DNA of 64,000 bases. Source: Streptomyces sp. NBC_00663. Lineage in GTDB: Bacteria > Actinomycetota > Actinomycetes > Streptomycetales > Streptomycetaceae. The position numbers and the translations under genes were made by a program. Of this stretch, positions 23,554 through 31,497 are shown one piece after another (position 1 is the first letter of the stretch; every line of letters starts with the position of its first letter). The notes under the pieces are model-generated. The model was not told where the DNA came from, ran no database searches, and worked only from the letters and a program-made list of their open reading frames with translations. The stretch is from contig NZ_CP109027.1 in NCBI RefSeq assembly GCF_036226885.1, positions 3,100,001-3,164,000 on the forward strand. The letters run 5' to 3'.

Positions 23554-24888
23554 TCAGCGCGACGATTCGGCTTTCCGCCGGTCCAGGAAGCGCGAACGGG
23601 CGCCGATGGCGGTCGCCCCGTTGACGCCGGACACCCCGATCGCGACCGGAGTGCGCTCTTCCTCCTCCGCCTCGGCAGAGACCGGCTCCGCGACCGGCGC
23701 GGATTCCGCAACGGCCTTGCGGCGACGGCGATATCGCGGCGGCACGACGGCCTGCGCCCACATCGGGGCACGCGGCGTGAAGCGCGGCAGCAGCAGCAAC
23801 AGCAGCCCGATCGCCGAGAGGATCACCACACCGAGCACGATCCACATGGACGCGGAGTTCACGGAGTAGGCGAGGGCGCCGAACGCGATCAGCGCCGACC
23901 AGAAGTACATGATCAGGACGGCCCTGCTGTGCGAGTGCCCGATCTCCAGCAGCCGGTGGTGCAGATGCCCCCGGTCGGCCGCGAACGGCGACTGACCGCG
24001 CCAGGTGCGCCGCACGATCGCCAGCACCAGGTCGGCGGCCGGGATGGCGATGATGGTCAGCGGCAGCAGCAGCGGGATGTAGACCGGCACCGTCTGGTGC
24101 ACGGCCGCCTTCTCGGACCCGGCGAACAGCTTGAGCGCGTCCGGGTCGACCTGCCCGGTGATGGAGATCGCGCCGGCGGCCAGCACCAGCCCGATCAGCA
24201 TCGAGCCCGAGTCGCCCATGAAGATCCGCGCGGGATGCATGTTGTGCGGCAGGAAGCCCAGGCACATGCCCATGAGGATCGCCGAGAACAGCGTGGCCGG
24301 AGCGGCGGCTTCAATGCCGTACGAGACCCACACCCGGTAGGCGTACAGGAAGAACGCGGCCGAAGCGATGCACACCATGCCGGCCGCGAGACCGTCGAGG
24401 CCGTCCACGAAGTTGACCGCGTTGATGGTGATGACCACCAGCGCCACCGTCAGCAGGGTGCCCTGCCACTGGGTCAGCGCGACCGAGCCGAAGCCCGGGA
24501 TCGGCAGCCACAGGATCGTCAGACCCTGCATGACCATCACGCCGGCGGCGATCATCTGCCCGCCGAGCTTGATCAGGGCGTCGATCTCGAACTTGTCGTC
24601 CAGGACGCCGATCAGCCAGATCAGGGCGGCGCCGGAGAGCAGCGCGCGCGGCTCGTTGGACTGGGAGAAGACCCCGTTGAGGTTGGTCAGGTGATCGGCG
24701 ACCAGCAGTCCGGCGCACAGGCCGAAGAACATGGCGATACCGCCGAGCCGCGGAGTCGGTTCCCGGTGCACGTCACGGGCCCTGATCTCCGGCATCGCTC
24801 CGGCCACGATCGCGAACTTCCGTACCGGCCCTGTCAGCAGATACGTCACCGCGGCCGTGATGCAGAGCGTCAGCAGGTATTCACGCAC
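23554..24888 (-). CDS. MraY/WecA-family undecaprenyl-phosphate sugar-1-phosphate transferase
   Basis: A 444-residue polytopic membrane enzyme. It shows the family motifs: the Asp-rich site ALIWLIGVLDDKFEIDALIK, NAVNFVDGLDGLAAG, and MGDSGSMLIG. The cytoplasmic HIS motif is GHLHHRLLEIGHSHSR. It would attach GlcNAc-1-phosphate or a similar sugar phosphate to undecaprenyl phosphate, starting a cell-wall polymer such as arabinogalactan linker or teichoic/teichuronic acid. The C-terminal 60 residues are a variable charged tail. GTG at 24888 (VREYLLTLCITAA) is inferred from the family N-terminus; upstream GTGs at 24900 and 24927 are possible. Confidence 0.9.
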   Translation of the reverse strand: MREYLLTLCITAAVTYLLTGPVRKFAIVAGAMPEIRARDVHREPTPRLGGIAMFFGLCAGLLVADHLTNLNGVFSQSNEPRALLSGAALIWLIGVLDDKFEIDALIKLGGQMIAAGVMVMQGLTILWLPIPGFGSVALTQWQGTLLTVALVVITINAVNFVDGLDGLAAGMVCIASAAFFLYAYRVWVSYGIEAAAPATLFSAILMGMCLGFLPHNMHPARIFMGDSGSMLIGLVLAAGAISITGQVDPDALKLFAGSEKAAVHQTVPVYIPLLLPLTIIAIPAADLVLAIVRRTWRGQSPFAADRGHLHHRLLEIGHSHSRAVLIMYFWSALIAFGALAYSVNSASMWIVLGVVILSAIGLLLLLLPRFTPRAPMWAQAVVPPRYRRRRKAVAESAPVAEPVSAEAEEEERTPVAIGVSGVNGATAIGARSRFLDRRKAESSR

Positions 24889-25047
24889 AGGCTTCCCCAC
24901 AGGTCTCGCTGGCCATCTCAGCCCCACACCCTAGCGACGGTCGCATATGGTTGGGGACTTCCGGGTAGCGACGATGGTTGCACGTGTGGCTGTGCACCAG
25001 GGTTGAAACCAGGTGTCCGACCGGGTTCCACGGGGTGCGCGTACCCC

Positions 25048-26292
25048 CTACTGACCGGGATACGGCGGAAATCTGCCCGCCAGCTCCCGCACTTCTTCAC
25101 GGGCCTTCTGCCCCTCGGTCTCCCCGCGCAGCACCCCCGCGAGCAGGGCGGCGACCCCGGCCATCTCCTCCTCCCCCATGCCCTGCGTGGTCAGGGCGGC
25201 GGTCCCCAGCCGCAGTCCACGGACGTCCCCGTGCGGCAGCGCACAGCAGTCGAGGACCATGCCGGCCGCGGCGAGCAGCCCCCTCGCGGTGCGCCCGTCG
25301 ACGCCGAGCGGCGCGGGATCGACGGTGAGCAGATGCGTGTCCGTCCCGCCGGTGGTGACGACGAGCCCCTCGGCGGCCAGCCCCGCCGCGAGAACCCTCG
25401 CATTGGCGACCACCTGATGGGCGTACACCGTGAACGCCGGGGTTGCCGCCTCTCCGAAGGCGACGGCCTTGGCGGCGATGGTGTGCATCTGCGCACCACC
25501 TTGGGTGAACGGAAAGACAGCCCGGTCGACCCGCTCGGCGAGCTCGCTTCCGCACAGGATCATCCCGCCGCGGGGCCCGCGCAGCACCTTGTGCGTGGTG
25601 GCGCAGACGACATCGGCGTACGGCACCGGGCTGGGCGCCGCTCCCCCGGCGACGAGCCCGATGGGATGGGCGGCGTCCGCGATCAGATAGGCGCCCACCT
25701 CGTCGGCGACCTCGCGGAAGAACGCGTAGTCGATGTGCCGGGGGTAGGCGATGGACCCGCACACGATCGCCTTGGGCCGATGGCTTCGGGCCAGCGTCCG
25801 CACCTGCTCGTGGTCGATGAGCCCGGTCTCGGCGTCCACGCCGTACCCGACGAAGTCGAACCAGCGGCCGGAGAAGTTCGCGGGCGACCCGTGCGTGAGA
25901 TGCCCCCCGTACGGCAGCCCGAGGGCCAGCACGGTGTCCCCGGGCCGCAACAACGCGGCGTACGCGGCGAGCACGGCGGACGAGCCCGAATGGGCCTGCA
26001 CATTGGCGTGCTCGGCCCCGAACAGCGCCTTCGCCCGGTCCACGGCGATCCGCTCGGCGACGTCCACGATCTCGCAGCCGCCGTGATGCCGGGCACCGGG
26101 ATATCCCTCGGCGTACTTGTTGGCGAGCGGCGACCCCAGGGCGGCCAGCACAGCGGGCGACGAAAAGTTCTCGGCGGCGATCAACTGCAACGACGTCGAC
26201 TGCCGCTCCAGCTCCCCGAGCAGGATCTCAGCCAGCTCGGGATCCTGCCGCCGCAGCACATCGGCGGTCTCGGGCGCATGGGTGACCGACAT
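25048..26292 (-). CDS. glyA: serine hydroxymethyltransferase-like PLP enzyme
   Basis: This encodes 414 residues of fold-type I PLP enzyme. It has the SHMT signatures LQLIAAENFSSPAVLAALGSPLANKYAEGYP and DVVCATTHKVLRGPRGGMI with the PLP Lys at about 235. SHMT moves a one-carbon unit between serine and tetrahydrofolate. Streptomyces usually have a second, more typical glyA, so this copy could have a specialised substrate. ATG at 26292 follows GGAGG closely. Confidence 0.88.
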   Translation of the reverse strand: MSVTHAPETADVLRRQDPELAEILLGELERQSTSLQLIAAENFSSPAVLAALGSPLANKYAEGYPGARHHGGCEIVDVAERIAVDRAKALFGAEHANVQAHSGSSAVLAAYAALLRPGDTVLALGLPYGGHLTHGSPANFSGRWFDFVGYGVDAETGLIDHEQVRTLARSHRPKAIVCGSIAYPRHIDYAFFREVADEVGAYLIADAAHPIGLVAGGAAPSPVPYADVVCATTHKVLRGPRGGMILCGSELAERVDRAVFPFTQGGAQMHTIAAKAVAFGEAATPAFTVYAHQVVANARVLAAGLAAEGLVVTTGGTDTHLLTVDPAPLGVDGRTARGLLAAAGMVLDCCALPHGDVRGLRLGTAALTTQGMGEEEMAGVAALLAGVLRGETEGQKAREEVRELAGRFPPYPGQ

Positions 26293-26361
26293 GGTGGCCT
26301 CCGGGGCGTCGACGATGACGTACGACCAATGTAGGCCCGCCACCCCCGAGGTGCTCTGCCG

Positions 26362-27033
26362 TCACGCCCGCGCGGCAACCCCCGTCAGCGCCGTCACCAC
26401 CGGATCCACCGCCTGATGTATCTCGTCCCCGATCGACCGGAAGAACGTCAGCGGTGCGCCATAGGGGTCGTACACCTCGTCCGCCTCCGCCGTCGGGGCC
26501 AGGAGCCACCCGCGTAGAGCCGCTGCCGCACGGACCAGGGCGCGGGCACGGTCGACCACACCGTCCTCCAGGGGAGGCAGTGTGGTCGGGTCTATGGCGC
26601 GGACCAGGCGGGTGAACTCCTTCAGGGTGAAGGTGCGCAGGCCGGCCGAGTGGCCCATGGAGATGACCTGGGCGCGGTGGTCGCGGGTGGCGGTCAGGAC
26701 CAGGTCGGCCATGATGACGTGCTCGTCGAGGAGCTCCCGGCCGGTGAAGCCGGTGGCGTCCGCGCCGAAGTCGGCCAGGACCGCCTCGGCGTTGGCCTCC
26801 ATGGGGGCCCCTTCGTGGCCCCAGGTGCCCGCGCTCTCCACGACCAGGCCGCCCCACAGGGGGTCGCCGAGCCGGTTCGCCAGGGCATGGCGAGTCAGCC
26901 GCTCGGTGATCGGCGAGCGGCACACGTTGCCGGTGCTGACGTGGAGGATGCGGAAGGTGTCACGCGGGAGGCCGGTGAAGGTCCGCGTCTCTTCCATGTC
27001 CCATATGCCACGCCCCGCGTCAGGGGCCGTCAA
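26362..27033 (-). CDS. low-molecular-weight tyrosine phosphatase-like protein, nucleophile Cys replaced
   Basis: A 223-residue protein of the LMW-PTP fold. The P-loop, normally CxGNxCRSP with the first Cys as nucleophile, reads STGNVCRSPITERL, so that Cys is Ser. The Arg of the loop is kept. The C-terminal general-acid region has VYDPYGAPLTFF, close to the usual DP motif. It probably has little or altered phosphatase activity, or is a phosphoprotein-binding relative. TTG at 27033 overlaps the sua5 stop (TTGA) and follows GAGGTGG; ATG at 26997 is the alternative start. Confidence 0.8.
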   Translation of the reverse strand: MTAPDAGRGIWDMEETRTFTGLPRDTFRILHVSTGNVCRSPITERLTRHALANRLGDPLWGGLVVESAGTWGHEGAPMEANAEAVLADFGADATGFTGRELLDEHVIMADLVLTATRDHRAQVISMGHSAGLRTFTLKEFTRLVRAIDPTTLPPLEDGVVDRARALVRAAAALRGWLLAPTAEADEVYDPYGAPLTFFRSIGDEIHQAVDPVVTALTGVAARA

Positions 27034-27677
27034 TTCGCCACCTCGAGGTCGGGTACGACCTTCCTCAGCTCCTCGGCCGAGATGGCACCCGCGCGCAGCA
27101 GCAACGGCACCTCGCGCGTCACGTCGACGATCGACGACGGGACGTTGCCGGGGGTCGGGCCGCCGTCCAGGTACACGGACACCGAGTCGCCGAGCATCTC
27201 CTGGGCCGCGTCACAGTCCTCCGGCGCCGGGTGGCCCGTCAGGTTCGCCGAGGAGACCGCCATGGGGCCGACCTCGGTCAGCAGCTCGATCGCGACGGGG
27301 TGCAGGGGCATGCGTACCGCCACCGTGCCCCTCGTGTCGCCCAGGTCCCACTGGAGGGACGGCTGGTGCTTGGCGACGAGCGTGAGCGCGCCCGGCCAGA
27401 ACGCGTCGACCAGTTCCCACGCCATCTCGGAGAAGTCCGTGACAAGGCCGTGGAGCGTGTTCGGGGAGCCGATCAGGACGGGCGTGGGCATGTTGCGGCC
27501 CCGGCCCTTGGCCTCCAGCAGATCGGCGACGGCCTCCGAGGAGAACGCGTCGGCGCCGATGCCGTACACCGTGTCGGTCGGGAGGACCACCAGCTCGCCA
27601 CGACGGACGGCGGACGCGGCCTCGCGCAGACCCGTCGAGCGGTCGGTCGCGTCGTTGGTGTCGTATCGCCGTGCCAT
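27030..27677 (-). CDS. threonylcarbamoyl-AMP synthase (Sua5/YwlC)
   Basis: A 215-residue YrdC-domain protein. LVVLPTDTVYGIGADAF, KGRGRNMPTPVLIGS, FWPGALTLVAKHQ and VAVRMPLHPVAIELL are the family signatures; GPMAVSSANLTGHPAP is the nucleotide-binding region. It makes threonylcarbamoyl-AMP for the t6A37 modification of tRNAs reading ANN codons. It follows prmC with a 17-codon open frame between them. Confidence 0.94.
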   Translation of the reverse strand: MARRYDTNDATDRSTGLREAASAVRRGELVVLPTDTVYGIGADAFSSEAVADLLEAKGRGRNMPTPVLIGSPNTLHGLVTDFSEMAWELVDAFWPGALTLVAKHQPSLQWDLGDTRGTVAVRMPLHPVAIELLTEVGPMAVSSANLTGHPAPEDCDAAQEMLGDSVSVYLDGGPTPGNVPSSIVDVTREVPLLLRAGAISAEELRKVVPDLEVAN

Positions 27678-27679
27678 AT

Positions 27680-27733
27680 CTAGCGGGCCTCCTCGTACAC
27701 GTACTTCTGGTCGAAAGTCTCTACGGCGCTCAC
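27680..27733 (-). CDS. 17-residue open frame bridging prmC and sua5
   Basis: GTG at 27733 overlaps the prmC stop (GTGA) and the frame reads VSAVETFDQKYVYEEAR before TAG. Its end carries GAGGAGG, the ribosome site of sua5, whose ATG lies only 2 bp past this stop. The tiny frame would let ribosomes pass from prmC to sua5. Whether the peptide itself matters is unknown. Confidence 0.35.
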   Translation of the reverse strand: MSAVETFDQKYVYEEAR

Positions 27734-28575
27734 GGCAGCGCCTTGCGTGCCGTGGCGAACCTCGGGCGGTTGTTGAGGTCGGGATGGTCGGCCGCGTCGG
27801 CCCAGCCCCGTTCCTCGGTGAAGATCCACGGCACCTGGCCGCCCTGGGTGTCGGCGTGCTCGATGACGACGACGCCCCCGGGGCGCAGGAGCCGGTGCGC
27901 TGTGCGTTCCAGGCCGCGGATGAGGTCGAGGCCGTCCTCGCCCGAGAACAGGGCGAGTTCGGGATCGTAGTCCCGCGCCTCGGGAGCGACGTACTCCCAC
28001 TCGGTCAGCGGGATGTAGGGCGGGTTGGAGATGACCAGGTCGACCTGGCCGTCGAGGTCGGGGAAGGCGTCCAGGGCGTTGCCCTGGCGCAGGTCGACCC
28101 TGGAGCCCTCCACGTTCTTGCGGGTCCACCGGAGGGCGTCCTCGGACAGCTCCACGGCGTGCACCCGGGAGCGCGGGACCTCCTGCGCGAGGGCGAGCGC
28201 GATGGCGCCGGAGCCGGTGCACAGATCGACGATGCACGGCTCGACGACGTCCATCGCGCGGACGGCGTCTATCGCCCACCCGACGACGGACTCGGTCTCG
28301 GGCCGGGGCACGAAGACACCGGGGCCCACCTGGAGCTCCAGGTACCGGAAGAACGCCCGCCCCGTGATGTGCTGGAGCGGCTCGCGCTGCTCACGGCGGG
28401 CGATGACCTCCCAGTAGCGGGCGTCGAAGTCCGCGTCCTTCACGGAGTGCAGCTCGCCCCGCTTCACGCCGTGCACGAACGCGGCGAGCTCCTCCGCGTC
28501 GTTGCGCGGCGAGGGCACGCCGGCGTCGGCCAGCCGCTGGGTGGCCTGGGCCACCTCTGCGAGCAGCAGGTTCAC
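27730..28575 (-). CDS. prmC: release factor glutamine methyltransferase
   Basis: This encodes 281 residues. The SAM-binding motif is CIVDLCTGSGAIALALA and the glutamine-binding motif is LVISNPPYIPL. PrmC methylates the Gln of the GGQ loop in RF1 and RF2. It sits directly after prfA, its substrate's gene, the classic arrangement. GTG at 28575 is the start; the N-terminal helical domain begins NLLLAEVAQATQRLA. Confidence 0.96.
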   Translation of the reverse strand: MNLLLAEVAQATQRLADAGVPSPRNDAEELAAFVHGVKRGELHSVKDADFDARYWEVIARREQREPLQHITGRAFFRYLELQVGPGVFVPRPETESVVGWAIDAVRAMDVVEPCIVDLCTGSGAIALALAQEVPRSRVHAVELSEDALRWTRKNVEGSRVDLRQGNALDAFPDLDGQVDLVISNPPYIPLTEWEYVAPEARDYDPELALFSGEDGLDLIRGLERTAHRLLRPGGVVVIEHADTQGGQVPWIFTEERGWADAADHPDLNNRPRFATARKALP

Positions 28576-28616
28576 GCAAGTCCTCCGTGTCGTACTCGGT
28601 CGTGCGTAGGTCCCTC

Positions 28617-29693
28617 TTACGCGGCCGCCAGCTTCGCCGCCGAGTCCGCGTCGACGCAGGCCTGGATCACCGCGTCGAGGTCGCCGTCCAGGACCTGGTC
28701 CAAGTTGTACGCCTTGAAGCCGACGCGGTGGTCCGAGATGCGGTTCTCCGGGAAGTTGTACGTACGGATCTTCTCGGAGCGGTCGACGGTACGGACCTGG
28801 CTGCGGCGGGCGTCGGCGGCTTCCCGCTCCGCCTCCTCCTGCGCCGCTGCGAGCAGCCTGGAGCGCAGGATACGCAAGGCCTGCTCCTTGTTCTGGAGCT
28901 GGCTCTTCTCGTTCTGGCAGGAAGCGACGACTCCGGTGGGAATGTGCGTGATGCGCACGGCGGAGTCGGTGGTGTTGACGGACTGTCCGCCGGGTCCTGA
29001 GGACCGGTAGACGTCGATGCGGAGGTCGTTCGGGTTGATCTCGACGTCCACCTCCTCGGCCTCGGGCGTGACCAGCACACCGGCGGCGGAGGTGTGGATA
29101 CGGCCCTGGGACTCGGTCGCCGGGACGCGCTGCACGCGGTGCACGCCGCCCTCGTACTTCAGCCGCGCCCAGACACCCTGACCGGGCTCGGTGGCACCCT
29201 GGCCGCCCTTGGTCTTCACGGCGACCTGGACGTCCTTGTAGCCGCCCAGCTCGGACTCGGTGGCGTCGATGATCTCGGTCTTCCAGCCGACGCGCTCGGC
29301 GTAGCGCAGGTACATGCGCAGCAGGTCGCCGGCGAACAGGGCGGACTCGTCGCCGCCCGCGCCCGCCTTGACCTCCAGGATGACGTCCTTGTCGTCGTTG
29401 GGGTCACGCGGCACGAGAAGAAGCCGCAGCTTCTCCGTCAGCTCGTCGCGGGCCTTCTCCAGCTCCTTGACCTCGGCGGCGAACTCCGGGTCGTCGGCGC
29501 CCAGTTCACGCGCGGTCTCGATGTCGTCGCCGGTCTGCTTCCAGGAGCGGTACGTGGCGACGATCGGGGTGAGCTCGGCGTAGCGCTTGTTCAGCTTGCG
29601 CGCGTTGGCCTGGTCGGAGTGGACCGACGGGTCGGCGAGCTTCGTCTCCAGGTCGGCGTGCTCACCGACGAGTTCCTCGACGGCCTCGAACAT
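28617..29693 (-). CDS. prfA: peptide chain release factor 1
   Basis: A 358-residue RF1 that reads UAA and UAG. It contains [20 protein letters not shown] (GGQ catalytic loop). PAT-like recognition lies nearby as [20 protein letters not shown] at 29693 ([19 protein letters not shown]) follows AGGAG at 7 nt. It is followed by prmC and preceded by rpmE. Confidence 0.97.
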   Translation of the reverse strand: MFEAVEELVGEHADLETKLADPSVHSDQANARKLNKRYAELTPIVATYRSWKQTGDDIETARELGADDPEFAAEVKELEKARDELTEKLRLLLVPRDPNDDKDVILEVKAGAGGDESALFAGDLLRMYLRYAERVGWKTEIIDATESELGGYKDVQVAVKTKGGQGATEPGQGVWARLKYEGGVHRVQRVPATESQGRIHTSAAGVLVTPEAEEVDVEINPNDLRIDVYRSSGPGGQSVNTTDSAVRITHIPTGVVASCQNEKSQLQNKEQALRILRSRLLAAAQEEAEREAADARRSQVRTVDRSEKIRTYNFPENRISDHRVGFKAYNLDQVLDGDLDAVIQACVDADSAAKLAAA

Positions 29694-29742
29694 CTCAGGG
29701 CTCCTGTACTGCGAACGAAAGGGGAAGGCGGGCGACCAAAAA

Positions 29743-29786
29743 CGCCGGTCCCGGCGCGCTCCGAGGAGCGCGACCGTGGACCGGCG
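29743..29786 (-). terminator. hairpin after rpmE
   Basis: CGCCGGTCC pairs with GGACCGGCG, with an inner CGCGCTC/GAGCGCG stem. It lies between the rpmE stop and prfA and may end or attenuate the L31 transcript. Confidence 0.65.
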
Positions 29787-29797
29787 CTGGTGGCTCG

Positions 29798-30016
29798 CTA
29801 CTTCTTGGCAGCAGCCTTGCCGAAGCGGGCCTCGAAGCGGGCCACACGGCCACCGGTGTCGAGGATCTTCTGCTTGCCCGTGTAGAACGGGTGGCACTCG
29901 GAGCAGACCTCGGCACGGATGGTGCCGCTGGTGATGGTGCTCCGGGTGGTGAACGAGGCGCCACAGGTGCAGCTGACCTGCGTCTCGACGTACTCGGGGT
30001 GGATCTCGCGCTTCAA
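29798..30016 (-). CDS. rpmE: ribosomal protein L31, zinc-binding form
   Basis: This encodes 72 residues starting [20 protein letters not shown]. Cys residues in CTC and [11 protein letters not shown] form the zinc site, so this is the C+ paralog used when zinc is plentiful. It is a 50S subunit protein. GGAGACACC precedes the start. Confidence 0.97.
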   Translation of the reverse strand: MKREIHPEYVETQVSCTCGASFTTRSTITSGTIRAEVCSECHPFYTGKQKILDTGGRVARFEARFGKAAAKK

Positions 30017-30105
30017 GGTGTCTCCTAGTTTCGGGAGGGCACCGGGTCGCCGTCCGCGGGTTGCGGGGGCGTGAACCGGGGCCGACGTACCAGTCTGCCA
30101 GGACT

Positions 30106-30134
30106 GGCCGCATCCCCCAAAACGGGGGGTGGCC
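30106..30134 (-). terminator. imperfect hairpin after the LCP gene
   Basis: GGCCGCATCCCCC pairs imperfectly with GGGGGGTGGCC around AAAAC. It sits 21 bp past the LCP gene stop on the minus strand. Confidence 0.5.
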
Positions 30135-30154
30135 GTGAACTATTCCCGACCCGC

Positions 30155-31291
30155 CTAGGAGGCGGTGACCACGCCCTCGGCCTGGCCCGTGGCCGTGCCC
30201 TTGGTCGCGCTCTTCGGGATCGCCCGGTCGTTCTCCAGGGCCTTCCAGACCACCTTGGCCTTGGCCTCGTCGACGAGGACGCGGTTGGCGTCCGCCGAGT
30301 CGTACTGGACCGGCATGGTGACCATGGTCATGTTCTTGGAGCTGATGCCCTTGAGGCCGCCCGCGAAGGACATGAGTTTCTTGACGGAGCCCAGGTCGGA
30401 GTCGGTCGTCACGGCCTTGGTGGCGGTGTTGGCGAGGTCGTACAGCTTCTTCGGGTTGCCGAACACGTCGACGTGCCTGATCTGGTTGATCAGCGCCTTG
30501 ATGAACGCCTGCTGGAGCTGGATGCGGCCGAGGTCGGAGCCGTCGCCGACGCCGTGCCGGGTGCGGACCAGGCCGAGGGCCTGCTTGCCGGTGAGGGTGT
30601 GCGTGCCGGCCTTCAGGTTCAGGTGGCTGTCGGAGTCGGTGATGTTCTTGGTGGTCGTCACGTCGACGCCGCCGAGCTCGTCGATGAGCTTCTGGAAGCC
30701 GGAGAAGTCGACCTCCAGATAGTGGTCCATGCGGATGCCGGTGAGCGACTCGACGGTCTTCACGGCACAGGCGGCGCCGCCCGTGGAGTACGCGGAGTTG
30801 AACATCACCATCGACGCGGCGTCGTGCTCGGTGCCGTCGGTGTCGGTGCACTCGGGCCGGTCGACGAGGGTGTCGCGGGGTATGGAGACCACGCTGGCCT
30901 TCTTGTGGCCCTCGTAGACGTGCACGATCATCGCGGTGTCCGAGCGGGCGCTGCCGTCGTCGGCGCCGCCGCCGAGCTTCTTGTTGGTGCCGGAGCGGGT
31001 GTCCGAGCCGAGGACGAGGATGTTCTCGGAGCCGTTGTCGACCTTGGTGGGCCGGTCGGTGCCGAGGGCCTGGTCGATGTCGATGCTCTTGATGTTGCCG
31101 TTGAGCTTGAAGTACAGATAGCCGGCGCCGGTGCCGCCCACCACGACGATGCCCGCGGCGGTCCAGGCCGCGATCTTCAGGCCTCGGTGGTTGCCGTGGG
31201 TCTTGCGGCGGCGGCCCTTGGCGCGGTGGCGCGGGCCCGTGGTGCCGGAGTCGCCCGGTATGCCGGGCTCCGGCGTGCTCTCGGCGGTCAT
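30155..31291 (-). CDS. LytR-CpsA-Psr family cell-wall polymer ligase
   Basis: A 378-residue protein with a short basic cytoplasmic N-terminus ([18 protein letters not shown]). One membrane helix follows ([20 protein letters not shown]), then the extracellular LCP domain with [27 protein letters not shown] and the conserved Arg cluster near [18 protein letters not shown] enzymes attach glycopolymers from undecaprenyl carriers to peptidoglycan, which fits the MraY-like transferase nearby. ATG at 31291 follows GAGGAG. Confidence 0.92.
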   Translation of the reverse strand: MTAESTPEPGIPGDSGTTGPRHRAKGRRRKTHGNHRGLKIAAWTAAGIVVVGGTGAGYLYFKLNGNIKSIDIDQALGTDRPTKVDNGSENILVLGSDTRSGTNKKLGGGADDGSARSDTAMIVHVYEGHKKASVVSIPRDTLVDRPECTDTDGTEHDAASMVMFNSAYSTGGAACAVKTVESLTGIRMDHYLEVDFSGFQKLIDELGGVDVTTTKNITDSDSHLNLKAGTHTLTGKQALGLVRTRHGVGDGSDLGRIQLQQAFIKALINQIRHVDVFGNPKKLYDLANTATKAVTTDSDLGSVKKLMSFAGGLKGISSKNMTMVTMPVQYDSADANRVLVDEAKAKVVWKALENDRAIPKSATKGTATGQAEGVVTAS

Positions 31292-31418
31292 GTGCTCCTC
31301 GTTCTCGTCCGGTCGGTTACCCCCTGCTTTCAGGGTCAGACGTGGTCGCAAGCGACCCGGACCTCACCATGGTCGCTCCGTCGGGTCAGACGGGGAAACC
31401 GGGGAAAGGGTTGCACAA

Positions 31419-31457
31419 CGCACTGTGCCCACCCGGTGGACGGGTGGGCACAGTGCG
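31419..31457 (-). terminator. strong terminator after the trypsin gene
   Basis: CGCACTGTGCCCACCCG, a 5-nt loop and its exact complement form a perfect 17-bp stem 41 bp beyond the protease stop. Confidence 0.88.
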
Positions 31458-31497
31458 TAGTCGCCGAGCCGGGGTCGGACCCCGCTCACCAGCTATT

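Noticed and set aside
23929..29010. Long plus-strand frames opposite the transferase, glyA, phosphatase, sua5, prmC and prfA
   Set aside because: Low-complexity Gly/Val/Asp/Arg translations across several real genes; shadow frames.
28617..30851. A 744-codon frame that would fuse prfA with upstream sequence
   Set aside because: Only the part from 29693 down is RF1; the rest overlaps rpmE and the LCP gene in a wrong frame.
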